Positions 43,670 through 54,389 of a stretch of DNA of 64,000 nt are shown here, piece by piece. Below the pieces are notes generated by a model that did not search any database, was not told the DNA's origin, and was given only the letters and a program-made list of their open reading frames with translations. The position numbers and the translations under genes were made by a program. Source of the DNA: Belliella pelovolcani. Lineage in GTDB: Bacteria > Bacteroidota > Bacteroidia > Cytophagales > Cyclobacteriaceae. Positions within the stretch are counted from its first letter, which is position 1; the number at the start of each line of letters is the position of its first letter. The DNA lies in the NCBI RefSeq assembly GCF_900156785.1, contig NZ_FTOP01000006.1, positions 124,001-188,000 on the forward strand, read 5' to 3'.

Positions 43670-44425
43670 TCACAGGAATTTAACCTCCTTGAAGGCATAA
43701 TAGTTCTGACTACCCGTGTCTTTCTCAATTATCAACCTCCCATCCTCTTTGACACCCAAAATCTTCCCTTTAAACTTTTCTTTATCCTCAAAATCTCCCA
43801 TTTCATGGTACCTATACATATTCTTGAGATACTGATCTTTAATTGATTTTCGGTTTCCTTTTTTTAACTCTAAGTAATGAAACTCGAGTTTTTGAATCAA
43901 CTTTTCGAAAATTGCGTGCTTATCAAAATCAAAACCTGACAGATTTGACAAAGAAGTGGCAGTCTCTGTTTGGAAATATCGCTGATTGACATTCAGCCCA
44001 ATACCAATCACAGCGGACTCAATTTTACTTTGAGAAATTATATTTTCAATTAGAATCCCCGCAATCTTTCCATCATATTGATGGATAATATCATTGGGCC
44101 ATTTGACTTTCAAGCCCGCAATTATATCATCTATTGCCTCCAAAATCGATATAGACACTACCATATTGAGGTAAAATTGATCCATTGCATCAAGGAATCT
44201 TGGCATAAGAATGATTGAAAAAGTAAGATTCTTGCCTTCCTGACTTTCCCAAGTGTTCCCCCTTTGACCTTTGCCTTTGGTCTGATGATCAGTGATGACA
44301 ACACTCCCTTCAGCCACCTTTTTATCCTTGAGCATTTCCATGGCCAATTGATTGGTCGAATGACAGTCTGGCAGATAAATAACATCTTTCCCCAGAAATA
44401 AGGTATTGGCAAGGATTTTATACAT
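43670..44425 (-). CDS. birA: Biotin--[acetyl-CoA carboxylase] ligase
   Basis: 251 residues, the catalytic domain without the N-terminal DNA-binding domain of E. coli BirA. It has YLPDCHSTNQLAMEML, the biotinyl-AMP loop TKGKGQRGNTWES (a variant of GRGRxG) and KVKWPNDIIHQYDGKIAGILIEN with the catalytic Lys. A small C-terminal SH3-like cap follows. It attaches biotin to carboxylase carrier proteins in the cytoplasm. It diverges from rsfS with 87 bp between, the common Bacteroidota birA/rsfS/ftsH neighbourhood. Confidence 0.93.
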   Translation of the reverse strand: MYKILANTLFLGKDVIYLPDCHSTNQLAMEMLKDKKVAEGSVVITDHQTKGKGQRGNTWESQEGKNLTFSIILMPRFLDAMDQFYLNMVVSISILEAIDDIIAGLKVKWPNDIIHQYDGKIAGILIENIISQSKIESAVIGIGLNVNQRYFQTETATSLSNLSGFDFDKHAIFEKLIQKLEFHYLELKKGNRKSIKDQYLKNMYRYHEMGDFEDKEKFKGKILGVKEDGRLIIEKDTGSQNYYAFKEVKFL

Positions 44426-44512
44426 TTTTAATAGTTAATTTGTAATCCAATAGAGATATTTAAAAACTGCTAAGAGGCACGATTAAAGATTCAGTAAAAT
44501 TAAAGTAAAAAT

Positions 44513-44860
44513 ATGACAGCAGAAGAGCTGAGTAAAGTTATTGTAAAAGGAATGGAAGAAAAAAAGGCTTCCAACATCGTGGTGATGGATCTAAGAGATG
44601 TGAAAAATTCAATGACAGATTTTTTTGTGATTTGTTCGGGTAATTCAGATACACAAGTAGAGGCAATTGCAGATGCCGTAGAAGAAGAAGTCATCAAGAG
44701 CAACAAAGAAAAACCATGGCGTGTGGAAGGCAAAAACAATAATCAATGGGTACTAATAGATTATGTTAATGTTGTTGCCCATGTTTTTTTGAAAGATCAG
44801 AGAAGTTTCTTTGGTTTGGAAGAACTCTGGGGAGATGCCAAATTCACTTACTTGGATTAA
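44513..44860 (+). CDS. rsfS: Ribosome silencing factor RsfS
   Basis: 115 residues, the usual length. The blocks KKASNIVVMDLRDVKNSMTDFFVICSGNSDTQVEAIA and WVLIDYVNVVAHVFLKDQRSFFGLEELWGDAK are diagnostic. RsfS binds L14 (uL14) on the 50S subunit and blocks subunit joining when nutrients are low. It precedes ftsH by 70 bp on the same strand and may share its transcript. Confidence 0.96.
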   Translation: MTAEELSKVIVKGMEEKKASNIVVMDLRDVKNSMTDFFVICSGNSDTQVEAIADAVEEEVIKSNKEKPWRVEGKNNNQWVLIDYVNVVAHVFLKDQRSFFGLEELWGDAKFTYLD

Positions 44861-44930
44861 TCATCAGAATTGAACTTTCAACCCCTGATTTCGTTTTACA
44901 GAAGTTATATACCGCAATAAATATCAAGCG

Positions 44931-46976
44931 ATGAGCGAAAATAATAAAAACAAAAAATTCATTCCTAAGACACCTCAAAAGCCAAATCTACAACTTTGGT
45001 TGATCATTTCGGCAGTAGTTGTTTTGATAGGTGTGACTTGGTTTCAGCAACGAAACAATGTAATCAATATCACCAAGAGTAAATTTGAAGATATGTACTT
45101 AGCCAACGATGTGGCTAAGGTAATGATTATCAGAAATCAAAATAGAGTCGATATTACGCTTAATGAATCTGCTTTACAAAACGAAAGATATAAATCAGAA
45201 TTAGAAGGTAATAGTCCATTCTTTAACCCTGCCGGACCACATTATTCTGTTGAAGTAGCAAGTGCGGAGAAGTTTGCAACAGACTTTGAAGAACTTGAGG
45301 CTAAAGTTCCTGAAAACCAAAGGATTGGCTATAATGTAAAAAATGAAGAATCTTGGGGAAGTTGGTTTTCCAGCTTCGGATTCTTGATACTTTTATTTGT
45401 GCTTTTCTGGGTGATGATGCGCAGAATGGCGGGACCAAGTGGTCCTGGAGGACAAATATTTAATGTTGGCAAATCTAAAGCGCAGCTATTTGATGCGGAG
45501 AACAAGGTTAAAATTACATTTGACAATGTAGCTGGCTTAGATGAAGCAAAAGAAGAAATCCAAGAGATTGTAGAATTTCTAAAGAACCCCTCCAAGTTCA
45601 CCAAGCTTGGTGGTAAAATCCCGAAAGGAGCGTTATTGGTTGGCCCTCCAGGTACCGGTAAAACGCTTCTAGCAAAAGCAGTTGCTGGTGAAGCTGGTGT
45701 ACCATTCTTTACACTTTCAGGTTCTGATTTTGTGGAGATGTTTGTCGGTGTAGGTGCTGCAAGAGTAAGAGACCTATTCAAACAAGCTAAAGAAAAAGCT
45801 CCCTGTATCATATTCATTGACGAGATTGACGCCATCGGTAGATCAAGAGGTAAAGGTCAAATGCCTGGCTCCAATGATGAGAGAGAAAATACATTGAACT
45901 CACTCCTTGTGGAAATGGACGGTTTTGGAACTGATACCGGAGTAATTGTACTTGCTGCAACGAATAGACCAGATGTATTAGACTCTGCCCTCTTGAGACC
46001 AGGAAGATTCGATAGACAAATCAGCATTGACAAACCAGATATCGTTGGACGTGAGGCCATTTTCAAAGTTCACCTGAAGCCGATCAAAACTATTTCAGAT
46101 GTAGATGCCAAAAAATTAGCTGCTCAGACTCCAGGGTTTGCAGGAGCTGAGATTGCAAATGTTTGTAATGAAGCAGCATTGATAGCAGCTAGAAGAAACA
46201 AAGAAGCAGTAGATATGCAAGATTTCCAAGATGCTATCGATAGAGTGATTGGTGGATTGGAAAAGAAGAATAAAATCATCTCTCCGGAAGAGAAGAAAAT
46301 TGTAGCATACCATGAAGCAGGGCATGCAGTAGCTGGCTGGTTCTTGGAGCATGCAGATCCATTGGTAAAGGTGAGCATCGTGCCTAGAGGAGTAGCTGCA
46401 TTGGGCTATGCCCAATACCTTCCAAAGGAACAATTCTTGTATCAAACAGAGCAGTTGATAGACGAGATGTGTATGACCTTGGGAGGTCGTGCAGCAGAGG
46501 AAATTGTTTTTGGAAAAATCTCAACCGGTGCACTATCAGACCTTGAGAGAATCACCAAAATGGCCTATTCAATTGTTTCTATATATGGAATGAATGACAA
46601 AATAGGTAATGTATCCTTCTATGATAGCAAAGCATCTGAATTTAGAACCTCAAAACCATATTCAGAGAAAACTTCAGAGACCATCGATGAAGAGGTTAGA
46701 AAACTTATCACCGATGCTTATGATAGAACAAAAAAACTATTGACTGAAAGAAAACCTGAATTAGAAATATTGGCAAAGGAATTACTTGAAAAAGAAATTC
46801 TTTTCCAGACTGATTTAGAAAAATTGATCGGTAAGAGACCTTTCGGTAGGGAAACTACTTACGAAGCTTTCACGAGAAAAGTAGATGCAAACGATAAAGC
46901 TGCTGCAGAAAAAGCTGCCGCTGAATCAGAAAAATCAGTTGAAGAGCCAACCCAAATTGGAGAGAATAAAGATTAA
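44931..46976 (+). CDS. ftsH: ATP-dependent zinc metalloprotease FtsH
   Basis: 681 residues. It has a first membrane helix (about 21-38), a periplasmic domain, a second helix (about 149-165), an AAA+ domain with Walker A GPPGTGKT (238-245) and Walker B IIFIDEID, and the second region of homology [18 protein letters not shown]. The zinc site HEAGH is at 461-465. The C-terminal tail is Ala/Lys/Glu-rich. It degrades unassembled membrane proteins and regulators at the inner membrane. It follows rsfS and ends in a strong bidirectional hairpin. Confidence 0.97.
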   Translation: MSENNKNKKFIPKTPQKPNLQLWLIISAVVVLIGVTWFQQRNNVINITKSKFEDMYLANDVAKVMIIRNQNRVDITLNESALQNERYKSELEGNSPFFNPAGPHYSVEVASAEKFATDFEELEAKVPENQRIGYNVKNEESWGSWFSSFGFLILLFVLFWVMMRRMAGPSGPGGQIFNVGKSKAQLFDAENKVKITFDNVAGLDEAKEEIQEIVEFLKNPSKFTKLGGKIPKGALLVGPPGTGKTLLAKAVAGEAGVPFFTLSGSDFVEMFVGVGAARVRDLFKQAKEKAPCIIFIDEIDAIGRSRGKGQMPGSNDERENTLNSLLVEMDGFGTDTGVIVLAATNRPDVLDSALLRPGRFDRQISIDKPDIVGREAIFKVHLKPIKTISDVDAKKLAAQTPGFAGAEIANVCNEAALIAARRNKEAVDMQDFQDAIDRVIGGLEKKNKIISPEEKKIVAYHEAGHAVAGWFLEHADPLVKVSIVPRGVAALGYAQYLPKEQFLYQTEQLIDEMCMTLGGRAAEEIVFGKISTGALSDLERITKMAYSIVSIYGMNDKIGNVSFYDSKASEFRTSKPYSEKTSETIDEEVRKLITDAYDRTKKLLTERKPELEILAKELLEKEILFQTDLEKLIGKRPFGRETTYEAFTRKVDANDKAAAEKAAAESEKSVEEPTQIGENKD

Positions 46977-47002
46977 GGCAGGGTAATTAGCTTGCTTTTA
47001 AA

Positions 47003-47033
47003 AAAGACCTCGGTTTGAACCGAGGTCTTTCTT
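47003..47033. terminator. Bidirectional terminator
   Basis: AAAGACCTCGG, loop TTTGAA, CCGAGGTCTTT, serving ftsH and the convergent floA. Confidence 0.9.
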
Positions 47034-47063
47034 GTTAATAATAGTAAATGGTATTTTAAATTT

Positions 47064-48077
47064 CTATTTCTTACCTCCTATTGTTCCTTTGGAACTATCA
47101 GAACTACCAGAATCATCTCCAGCGATAGTTGACCTCATATCCGTATCAGACTTGATGTTTTCCATCCTGTAATAGTCCATGATCCCCAAGTTCCCTGATC
47201 TAAATGCCTCTGAAATAGCTTTAGGAATATCTGCTTCAGCTTCGATAACTTTGGCTCTCATTTCCACTGATTTGGCTTTCATTTCTTGTTCTAGGGCTAC
47301 TGCCATAGCTCTTCTTTCTTCTGCTCTAGCTTCTGCTACTTTGAGATCAGCTGAAGCTTGATCAATCTGTAATTTGGCTCCAATGTTGGTTCCAACATCG
47401 ATATCAGCAATATCAATAGATAAGATTTCAAAAGCTGTACCTGCATCCAATCCCCTTTCCAATACTAGCTTAGATATTTTGTCAGGATTTTCCAATACAC
47501 TCTTATGATTCTGAGCAGAACCTATAGAAGTGACAATCCCCTCACCTACTCTTGCTAGAATGGTCTCTTCTCCAGCACCGCCTACCAACTGTGCGATATT
47601 AGCTCTTACAGTGACTCTTGCCTTGGCTATCAACTGAATCCCATCAGCAGCCACAGCGGCTACATTTGGTGTATTGATGACTTTGGGGTTTACAGATATC
47701 TGAACTGCTTCAAACACATCTCTACCTGCTAAGTCAATGGCCGTAGCCTGCTTGAAGCTCAAATTGATATTGGCTTTGTCTGCCGAAATCAATGCTCTGA
47801 TTACATTCGGGACATTCCCACTAGCCAGATAGTGCGTCTCTAGATCATTGGTAGTCAAATCAAGACCTGCTTTGGTTGCTGTAATCAAAGAGTTGACAAT
47901 GATGCTTGGTGGCACCTTTCTGATTCTCATCCCAATCAACTCACCAATCCCTACTTTTACATTCGAGAAAATTGCAGTGATCCAAAGATTGACTGGAACA
48001 AAGTACAAAAACACAAATAAGAGTATCAGCGCGGCAAATGCTGAAAATAAAATGAATGCCGAATTAGTCATGTCCAT
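47064..48077 (-). CDS. floA: Flotillin-like protein FloA
   Basis: 337 residues. One N-terminal membrane segment (about 8-30) is followed by the FloA/YqfA-type SPFH-like domain: [63 protein letters not shown] and the coiled, Ala/Glu-rich stretch with [21 protein letters not shown]. It forms membrane domains of lower fluidity that organise other proteins. It follows the NfeD gene by three bases, the usual flotillin-NfeD pairing. Confidence 0.95.
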   Translation of the reverse strand: MDMTNSAFILFSAFAALILLFVFLYFVPVNLWITAIFSNVKVGIGELIGMRIRKVPPSIIVNSLITATKAGLDLTTNDLETHYLASGNVPNVIRALISADKANINLSFKQATAIDLAGRDVFEAVQISVNPKVINTPNVAAVAADGIQLIAKARVTVRANIAQLVGGAGEETILARVGEGIVTSIGSAQNHKSVLENPDKISKLVLERGLDAGTAFEILSIDIADIDVGTNIGAKLQIDQASADLKVAEARAEERRAMAVALEQEMKAKSVEMRAKVIEAEADIPKAISEAFRSGNLGIMDYYRMENIKSDTDMRSTIAGDDSGSSDSSKGTIGGKK

Positions 48078-48080
48078 AGT

Positions 48081-48542
48081 TTAACTTTTTACAATGATCG
48101 TATTATGTTCCAATTTAGTAATTATTAATTTCGTTCCTACTCTTATAAATCCTGAATCGGATTTTACTTCATATATTTTATCTAAAAACTCCGCTTTACC
48201 GATTGGTTTGATATCTGAAACAGCTATCCCCTCGATCCCAATTTCCAAGCCTTCCAAGCGATTGTCAAATGATCTACTTTTCATGGTGTCTGTCAAAGCA
48301 AACTTATTCCACACTCCTGATCGAAAACTGTAAACAAGTGCAGAGAAATTCAGCAATAAAGTAACTGTTAAAATTGCCCATGCAGTTCCTGTATCAAAAC
48401 TCACAAAACCATAATAAACCCCGCCAGCTGATACCAATAACCCGAAAATCCCAATGATTGTTGTTCCAGGTACAAAGAGGATTTCCGTCAATATCAAAGT
48501 GAGTCCAATCCCAAGTAGGGCTATAAGAATAAACCAAGTCAT
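48081..48542 (-). CDS. NfeD-family membrane protein
   Basis: 153 residues: three to four membrane helices (residues 1-75) and a C-terminal OB-fold (about 95-150: LEGLEIGIEGIAVSDIKPIGKAEF, SGFIRVGTKLIITKLEHNTIIV). This is the short NfeD form without the ClpP-like protease domain. It partners with the flotillin gene three bases downstream. Confidence 0.9.
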   Translation of the reverse strand: MTWFILIALLGIGLTLILTEILFVPGTTIIGIFGLLVSAGGVYYGFVSFDTGTAWAILTVTLLLNFSALVYSFRSGVWNKFALTDTMKSRSFDNRLEGLEIGIEGIAVSDIKPIGKAEFLDKIYEVKSDSGFIRVGTKLIITKLEHNTIIVKS

Positions 48543-49008
48543 TTTAATTTTTTTTTGAAAATACGAAGAAAGTGTAAAATTCGAAGTATCGTGATCGTAA
48601 ATATGATTGAGGATTTACACAACTTTGCCAGTAACTCTGTAAAAAACTAATTAGCTTAAGTATGATCCCGAGTCTTCGGGATTGGATTCACCTCGGACAA
48701 GTTACTTTTTGTTATCAGTTATTAGTCGATTAGTTACCAGGACATCTATTCCTGAAAAACAACATGCCATTTAGCTACTAGTGCGAAAGAGGAAATAGAT
48801 ATCATTGAAAAGAAAAAAACCTCTGGAGTAGGCTCAAGAGGTTTTTGGTTAATTTGATTATCCTTAATTGAGACAGTAAAATTTATTAACAATTCAATGC
48901 TTGCAAAAATCATTGACTGATGACTGTCAAAATTATATGAAGTCGCAAAGAGTATTGCAAATAGTTGCTGAAATGAAAGTGGATATATCTCGTTAGTAAT
49001 GTGGATGC
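48543..49008. other. 466-base non-coding region between proS and nfeD
   Basis: No convincing gene. It contains a small hairpin ATCCCGA-GTCT-TCGGGAT (48665-48682) enclosed by AGTAAC (48630-48635) and GTTACT (48701-48706), which could be part of a small structured RNA or a decayed repeat. It also holds TTATCAGTTATTAGTCGATTAG, similar in style to the GAGTTAT repeat near 57.9 kb, and a terminator-like hairpin (48815-48846). Confidence 0.5.
48815..48846 (-). terminator. Probable terminator downstream of proS
   Basis: AAAAACCTCT (48815-48824) pairs with AGAGGTTTTT (48837-48846) around a 12-base loop, 160 bases after the proS stop; on the minus strand it ends in U. Confidence 0.6.
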
Positions 49009-50490
49009 TTAATATGCTCTTGCAAAAAGCACCCTCCCGTTTGAAGGCTTTCCAGTCAGAACACAGGCTCCATTTTCTACTTTTTGATCTAAAGGAATAC
49101 ATCTTATTGTAGCCTTAGTAAGCTCTTTGATCTTTTCCTCAGTCTCAGAGGTTCCATCCCAATGAGCTGATACAAAACCCGTTTTATTTTCTAAAACATC
49201 TACAAACTCATCCCAAGAATTTACTTCTGTTGTCATATGTGCTCTAAAATCAAACGCTTTTTGATAGATCGTTGTCTGAATGGTATCCAGCATCCCTTCC
49301 ACATAGGCGTCTATTTCTATTTCGCTGAGATTGACGGTTTCTTTGGTCAATGTATCTCTTCTAGCGACTTCTATGGTGTTATTTTCTAAATCCCTTGGCC
49401 CCATCGCAATTCTCAATGGCACACCTTTGAGTTCATATTCAGCAAATTTCCATCCTGGCTTATGAGTATCCCTATGATCAAAATGCACAGAAATGCCTTT
49501 GACTTTTAATTTAGCCATGATTTCTTTCGCCTTTGCTTCAATCTTATCTAATTCTTCATCTGACTTATAGATCGGTACAATCACTACTTGAATAGGAGCC
49601 AATTTTGGAGGAAGCACTAAGCCATTATCATCAGAATGCGCCATGATTAAAGCGCCCATTAATCTAGTACTAACGCCCCAAGAAGTTCCCCAAACGTACT
49701 CTAGACCGCCTTCTTTAGAAGCGAATTTGACATCAAAAGCTTTGGCGAAATTTTGACCTAAGAAATGGGATGTTCCAGCTTGGAGTGCTTTTCCATCTTG
49801 CATCAAAGCCTCAATACAATAAGTATCTTCAGCTCCAGCAAATCTTTCATTGGCACTTTTCACTCCTTTGACCACTGGCATAGCCATGAACTGCTCTGCA
49901 AAGGTGGCGTATACATTGAGCATTTGTACTGTTTCATCAACCGCTTCTTGTTTAGTAGCATGCGCAGTGTGACCTTCTTGCCATAAGAACTCAGTAGTTC
50001 TTAAAAACAACCTTGTTCTCATTTCCCAACGAACCACATTAGCCCATTGATTGACGAGTAAAGGTAGGTCTCTGTAAGATTGGATCCAGTTTTTGTAAGT
50101 ACTCCAAATCACAGTCTCAGAAGTAGGTCTCACGATCAATTCCTCCTCTAATTTTGCTTCGGGATCTACAATGACGCTTTTACCATCTTCGGAATTTTTG
50201 AGGCGGTAATGGGTCACTACAGCACATTCTTTTGCAAAGCCCTCAACGTGACTAGCCTCTTTTGAGAGGAAGGACTTTGGGATAAAAAGTGGAAAATAAG
50301 CATTGCTATGACCTGTCTCTTTGAACATCCTGTCTAGCTCAGCTTGCATCTTTTCCCAAATAGAATAGCCGTATGGTTTGATCACCATGCAACCTCTGAC
50401 AGCAGAGTTCTCTGCTAGATCTGCCCTTTTCACTAATTCGTTGTACCACAAAGAGTAGTCTTCACTTCTTTTAGGCAATCCTTTGCTCAT
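49009..50490 (-). CDS. proS: Proline--tRNA ligase (eukaryote/archaeon-like short form)
   Basis: 493 residues. Class II motifs are visible: motif 2 around [31 protein letters not shown] and motif 3 [28 protein letters not shown]. There is no inserted editing domain between motifs 2 and 3, and a C-terminal zinc-like domain end ([20 protein letters not shown]) is present, as in the eukaryote-like type common in Bacteroidota. It charges tRNA-Pro. A minus-strand -7 element lies 54 bases upstream. Confidence 0.96.
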   Translation of the reverse strand: MSKGLPKRSEDYSLWYNELVKRADLAENSAVRGCMVIKPYGYSIWEKMQAELDRMFKETGHSNAYFPLFIPKSFLSKEASHVEGFAKECAVVTHYRLKNSEDGKSVIVDPEAKLEEELIVRPTSETVIWSTYKNWIQSYRDLPLLVNQWANVVRWEMRTRLFLRTTEFLWQEGHTAHATKQEAVDETVQMLNVYATFAEQFMAMPVVKGVKSANERFAGAEDTYCIEALMQDGKALQAGTSHFLGQNFAKAFDVKFASKEGGLEYVWGTSWGVSTRLMGALIMAHSDDNGLVLPPKLAPIQVVIVPIYKSDEELDKIEAKAKEIMAKLKVKGISVHFDHRDTHKPGWKFAEYELKGVPLRIAMGPRDLENNTIEVARRDTLTKETVNLSEIEIDAYVEGMLDTIQTTIYQKAFDFRAHMTTEVNSWDEFVDVLENKTGFVSAHWDGTSETEEKIKELTKATIRCIPLDQKVENGACVLTGKPSNGRVLFARAY

Positions 50491-50543
50491 GATATTTGTT
50501 GATATAGAATTTCTAGTTATATTTCACCTCTAATTGAGGAGGG

Positions 50544-50551
50544 CAAATATA
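50544..50551 (-). promoter_or_regulatory. Promoter -7 element of proS
   Basis: On the minus strand this reads TATATTTG, an exact TAnnTTTG match, 53 bases before the proS ATG. Confidence 0.45.
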
Positions 50552-50619
50552 CTTCAAAAATAATAACCCTCTTAGATATGACACGTATAATAGTGTTAGA
50601 GATAGTAAACAACAAGAAA

Positions 50620-52005
50620 ATGAAACGATTACACACATTCTTAACGCTTGGAGCTTCTGCCATGATCGCATTGACATCATGCAGCACGAGTTACAATGCC
50701 ATGAGGGGTGAAACTGATGACCTCTACTTTATGGCTTCTGATGCAAGAATTGCAACGGAATTCGCTGTAAGCAACAACAATCCTCAGAACTTTAGACCCT
50801 TATCTGAAACAAACTCAGCGACATTTGAGCAGGAGAATTTCTCTGCTAGAAATGTAAACCCTGAGTTTATTGCCAGATATCAAGCCGAAAATAATACTTC
50901 AGAAGAGGGGACTGTATATTTTGATGACAATCAGGCACAGGCGACTGGAGAGAACAATCCAAATATCAACGTATATAATAACTACTATAGCAATCCTGGA
51001 GGTAACTTCAATACCTTTGGAGGTCCATTTATGAGCCCATGGATGATGGGTGGATTTTCACCATGGGGCATGGGAATGGGCATGTGGGATCCATTTTGGG
51101 GTCCAGGTTTTGGAATGGGTATGATGCCAGGAATGGGCTTCGGATTCAGACCAGGATTCAACTTGTCTATTGGTCTTGGATTTGGTGGTGGATTCGGTTG
51201 GGGCAACCCATGGATGATGCGCAGAGCTGGCTTCGGCTGGGGTGGTGGATTCTATGATCCGTTCTTCGATCCTTTCTGGCCAGGTATGGGTTTCAATAGA
51301 TTCGGCTGGGGAGGCTTTGGTCCCGCTTGGGGCTGGGGTGGTGGATTTGGAAGACCAATCTACATTTTACCTGGTAATGAATTTGCTAACAGACAAATCG
51401 TCAGAGGCGCAAGACCTACAAGAGGGTCAGCAATCGGTTCTACTGGAACAAGAGGAGGAAATGTGGCAACTGCTCCTTCTACCTCAAGAGCAGCTGCTAG
51501 AAGAGATGCCACTTCTGGAAGACAGGTAACGACTTCAACAAGAAATGCTAGGACTGATTTCAGTTCTTCTCAAAACGATTATTATACCAATTCAAGAAGC
51601 AGAACTGCTACAAATACCAGCTCAAGATCTGCTATACCATCTTCAAGAAACACTGGTTCTGCAGTAATGGATAGAGGATCTAACAGAGTTGGAAGTTCAA
51701 GTGCAGCACCTTCTTACAGAACGGTAGCTCCAAATAGAAATACAAGATCTACTATGGGAACTACACCTACAAGATCTTCATCACCAAGTTACAACAGAAG
51801 TGCTAGCCCTTCATATAATACTAGAACTGCTCCAAGTAGAAGTACTTATTCGCAGCCTGCGAGAACGACTACTCCATCAAGAAGTACTTATAGTCCTCCG
51901 AGCAGAAGTTCTGGAGGAAGTATTGGCGGTGGTAGTGTAGGTGGTAGCCGAGGAGGCGGTGGGGCAGTAAGCTCTGGCGGTTCTAGAGGCGGAAGAGGAA
52001 ATTAA
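50620..52005 (+). CDS. Low-complexity Gly/Met/aromatic-rich lipoprotein
   Basis: 461 residues from ATG 50620, giving a lipoprotein signal (TLGASAMIALTSC, Cys21); the upstream start at 50578 would bury it. Residues about 22-125 are Asn/Glu-rich. Residues about 130-250 are almost entirely Gly, Met, Phe, Trp and Pro (GFSPWGMGMGMWDPFWGPG and similar). After NEFANRQIVRG the last 200 residues are Arg/Ser/Thr/Gly-rich with repeated PSRSTYS and end in GGSRGGRGN. No catalytic fold is visible. The composition resembles disordered sticky or phase-separating proteins, so a surface or periplasmic matrix role is possible but unproven. It has its own terminator. The reading frame is unbroken and repeat-rich. 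Confidence 0.75.
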   Translation: MKRLHTFLTLGASAMIALTSCSTSYNAMRGETDDLYFMASDARIATEFAVSNNNPQNFRPLSETNSATFEQENFSARNVNPEFIARYQAENNTSEEGTVYFDDNQAQATGENNPNINVYNNYYSNPGGNFNTFGGPFMSPWMMGGFSPWGMGMGMWDPFWGPGFGMGMMPGMGFGFRPGFNLSIGLGFGGGFGWGNPWMMRRAGFGWGGGFYDPFFDPFWPGMGFNRFGWGGFGPAWGWGGGFGRPIYILPGNEFANRQIVRGARPTRGSAIGSTGTRGGNVATAPSTSRAAARRDATSGRQVTTSTRNARTDFSSSQNDYYTNSRSRTATNTSSRSAIPSSRNTGSAVMDRGSNRVGSSSAAPSYRTVAPNRNTRSTMGTTPTRSSSPSYNRSASPSYNTRTAPSRSTYSQPARTTTPSRSTYSPPSRSSGGSIGGGSVGGSRGGGGAVSSGGSRGGRGN

Positions 52006-52027
52006 AAAACTATCTCTTATATATTCA

Positions 52028-52062
52028 AACACCCAAGTTATTTGACTTGGGTGTTTTTTTAT
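52028..52062 (+). terminator. Rho-independent terminator
   Basis: AACACCCAAGT (52028-52038), loop TATTTG, ACTTGGGTGTTTTTTT, 22 bases after the lipoprotein stop. Confidence 0.9.
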
Positions 52063-52173
52063 TATTAAAGATTTTTCTGATGAATATTATCTTTTTTTCT
52101 ATTCTTGCGTTAATTAAGAAGTGTTAAGCATCATCTTTGTAAGATGCTTGAAAAATCAACCAAAATAATTTCT

Positions 52174-53667
52174 ATGACATTTCTCAAAAAATTATTGATA
52201 GGTGGGGCTGTAGTTTCAGCTTTTAGTCTTAATCATGTAAATGCGCAAACTAGTTTTCTCGATGATGCCCAGCTTTTCAGTCAATTCAGGTCTACAGGGT
52301 CAGCTAGAATAAATGCCCTCGGTGGCGCTCAAATGTCTCTAGGTGGAGATATTTCAAATATCCATAGCAATGCCGCAGGTTTAGGTTTCTTTAGGAGATC
52401 GGAGTTCTCCATTACCCCATCCTTTGCCGTGAATAATGCTCAGACCAATTTTCTAGGCCAGTTACAGGACGATAGAACGCCGAACTTTTCACTTCCTAAC
52501 CTAAGTTTGGTCATTGCCAAACCCAAAGGAGAACTTCAACCAGGTTCATTCAGAGGGGGGACATTTGGCGTTAGCTTCAACAGAATCGCAGATTTCAATA
52601 ACCAGTTTGGTTACTTTTCGGATATAAGAAATCAAAACTCTCTGCTTGATTTTTACATCAATCAATACACTGCTTTTGGAGAGCCACCTATTGGGGCTTC
52701 TGATGGCTTGGTTTTAGATATTGAATTGGTGCAAGGTAATCCGGGGACTGGTTATTTCAAAGACCCTGAGTATGTCTTTGGACAACCGTTTGCTGATGAA
52801 ACTATCATTACTGAAGGTGGTATAACACAAACCTCATTTTCCTATGGTGCCAATTTCGAAAACAAATTGTTTGTCGGTGGTGGCTTAGGCATACATTCTG
52901 TAAATTTCTTTCAAAACAGGGTATATGGAGAGGAGTTCTTGGATGGAAATAATGTAAGATCCCTTATCTATTCCATAGAAGATAATACGAGAATCAATGG
53001 ATTTGGAGCAAGTATCAATTTAGGTGTCATTTACAAGCCAATTGAAACAGTAAACCTTGGATTGAACTTCAAAAGCCCAACTTGGTATAGACTTAATAAA
53101 GAAGTAGATGCCAATATCATTGGTGAATTCTTTAATGAAAATGGGCAATTGACATTTACAGAAAGGGAATTCAGCAATGTTGAAATAAATACGACTACGT
53201 TGAGCACTCCTCTCTTATTGAGTGCTGGAGGTACATTCTTTGTGGGGAAAAGTGGATTTATCACAGCAGATATTGACTATGTGGACTACAGTCAAAACAG
53301 AATCAATTCCAGAGATTTTGACACCTCGTTTGACAATAGAGATTTTACGACATTTTTAGGTTCTACTTTCAATTACCGCGTAGGTGGTGAATATAGATTT
53401 GATATTTGGAGAATGAGGGCGGGTTATGCTTATTATGGCGATCCCACCACAGACACCTCTTTTGATAGAAGTATGCAGCGTATTACAGGTGGTGTAGGTG
53501 TTAGATTGAGTAGAATGTATATTGACTTTGCTTTGATCAATTCAAAATCAGACAATCTTTATAATTCTTACGCTATCATCAATAGTGCTAATCAGAATGT
53601 GGGACCATTCAGTGAAATCAGAAATAACATGACCCAAGGAATGGTGACAGTAGGATTTAATTTCTAA
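52174..53667 (+). CDS. FadL/OMPP1-like outer-membrane beta-barrel protein
   Basis: 497 residues with a signal peptide (LKKLLIGGAVVSAFSLNHVNAQ). The start of the mature protein, STGSARINALGGAQMSLGGDISNIHSNAAGLGFFRRSEFSITPSF, is the typical hatch-domain beginning of FadL-like Bacteroidota porins (sometimes called hemin receptors). Alternating beta strands continue to the end at GMVTVGFNF. It may import hydrophobic compounds. ATG 52174 is preferred over 52144, which adds ten polar residues before the signal. The last 11 bases overlap the convergent aroK. Confidence 0.83.
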   Translation: MTFLKKLLIGGAVVSAFSLNHVNAQTSFLDDAQLFSQFRSTGSARINALGGAQMSLGGDISNIHSNAAGLGFFRRSEFSITPSFAVNNAQTNFLGQLQDDRTPNFSLPNLSLVIAKPKGELQPGSFRGGTFGVSFNRIADFNNQFGYFSDIRNQNSLLDFYINQYTAFGEPPIGASDGLVLDIELVQGNPGTGYFKDPEYVFGQPFADETIITEGGITQTSFSYGANFENKLFVGGGLGIHSVNFFQNRVYGEEFLDGNNVRSLIYSIEDNTRINGFGASINLGVIYKPIETVNLGLNFKSPTWYRLNKEVDANIIGEFFNENGQLTFTEREFSNVEINTTTLSTPLLLSAGGTFFVGKSGFITADIDYVDYSQNRINSRDFDTSFDNRDFTTFLGSTFNYRVGGEYRFDIWRMRAGYAYYGDPTTDTSFDRSMQRITGGVGVRLSRMYIDFALINSKSDNLYNSYAIINSANQNVGPFSEIRNNMTQGMVTVGFNF

Positions 53668-54187
53668 GTAAAGTCATCAGCTCAGACATCAAAAGCTCAG
53701 TGGAGGGATCCTCACCACTGAGCTTTATTTTTGCCTGCTCGTAATATGGCCCTCTGACTGCTACCAAATCTTTGAGCTTAAGGGTGATTTCTCCTGCACT
53801 CATACCAAAAAACATGGGGCGCTGACTTGCTGAGTCTTTGGTCAGTCTTCTATGAATTGTTTCCAAAGGCACATCCAGAAATACGGCTATTCCCTTTTCA
53901 TTGATCAGCTCCATATTGTCATTGAAGCAAGGTGTACCTCCACCTGTGGATAGCACAAAACCCTCCACATTTTCCAAAACTTCTGCCAGATACTTGGTCT
54001 CAAGCTCTCTGAATTTACCTTCTCCATCTTCAGCAAAAATATCTTTGATCAATCTCCCCTCTTCTTTTTCGATATGGTGGTCCAAATCAATGAATACAAA
54101 ATTGAGTTCTCTGGCTAACTGTCTCCCAAAAGTAGATTTGCCTGAACCAGGCATTCCAACCAAGACTATTTTGAGCGGTAATCTCAT
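53657..54187 (-). CDS. aroK: Shikimate kinase
   Basis: 176 residues. Walker A GMPGSGKS (11-18), the shikimate-binding FIDLDHHIEKEEGR and GKFRELE, STGGGTPC, and the lid Arg in SASQRPMFF are all present. It phosphorylates shikimate in aromatic amino acid synthesis. It stands alone; the 202-base upstream spacer (54188-54389) has no gene but contains GACGGACATCTGACGACAGT-type sequence that resembles a decayed short repeat. Confidence 0.95.
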   Translation of the reverse strand: MRLPLKIVLVGMPGSGKSTFGRQLARELNFVFIDLDHHIEKEEGRLIKDIFAEDGEGKFRELETKYLAEVLENVEGFVLSTGGGTPCFNDNMELINEKGIAVFLDVPLETIHRRLTKDSASQRPMFFGMSAGEITLKLKDLVAVRGPYYEQAKIKLSGEDPSTELLMSELMTLLRN

Positions 54188-54389
54188 TTTGATAAGAGGA
54201 GAGGGTTAAAGATGAAGGTAATTTAAATTTGATATAGGGGGGGGTTAATACTATTATTATAGAAACCTTCGACGGACATCTGACGACAGTCAACAGCATT
54301 GTGTAGTATGCGCAGACCATAGTCAAGAATGCTGCGAAACATTTCAACACTAATTTTAATTCTTACTGTTAAGAAAGTGACTAATCATT

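Noticed and set aside
48746-49102. Minus-strand open frame of 118 codons
   Set aside because: It covers the proS terminator and the proS 3' end in another frame; the composition is that of non-coding AT-rich DNA.
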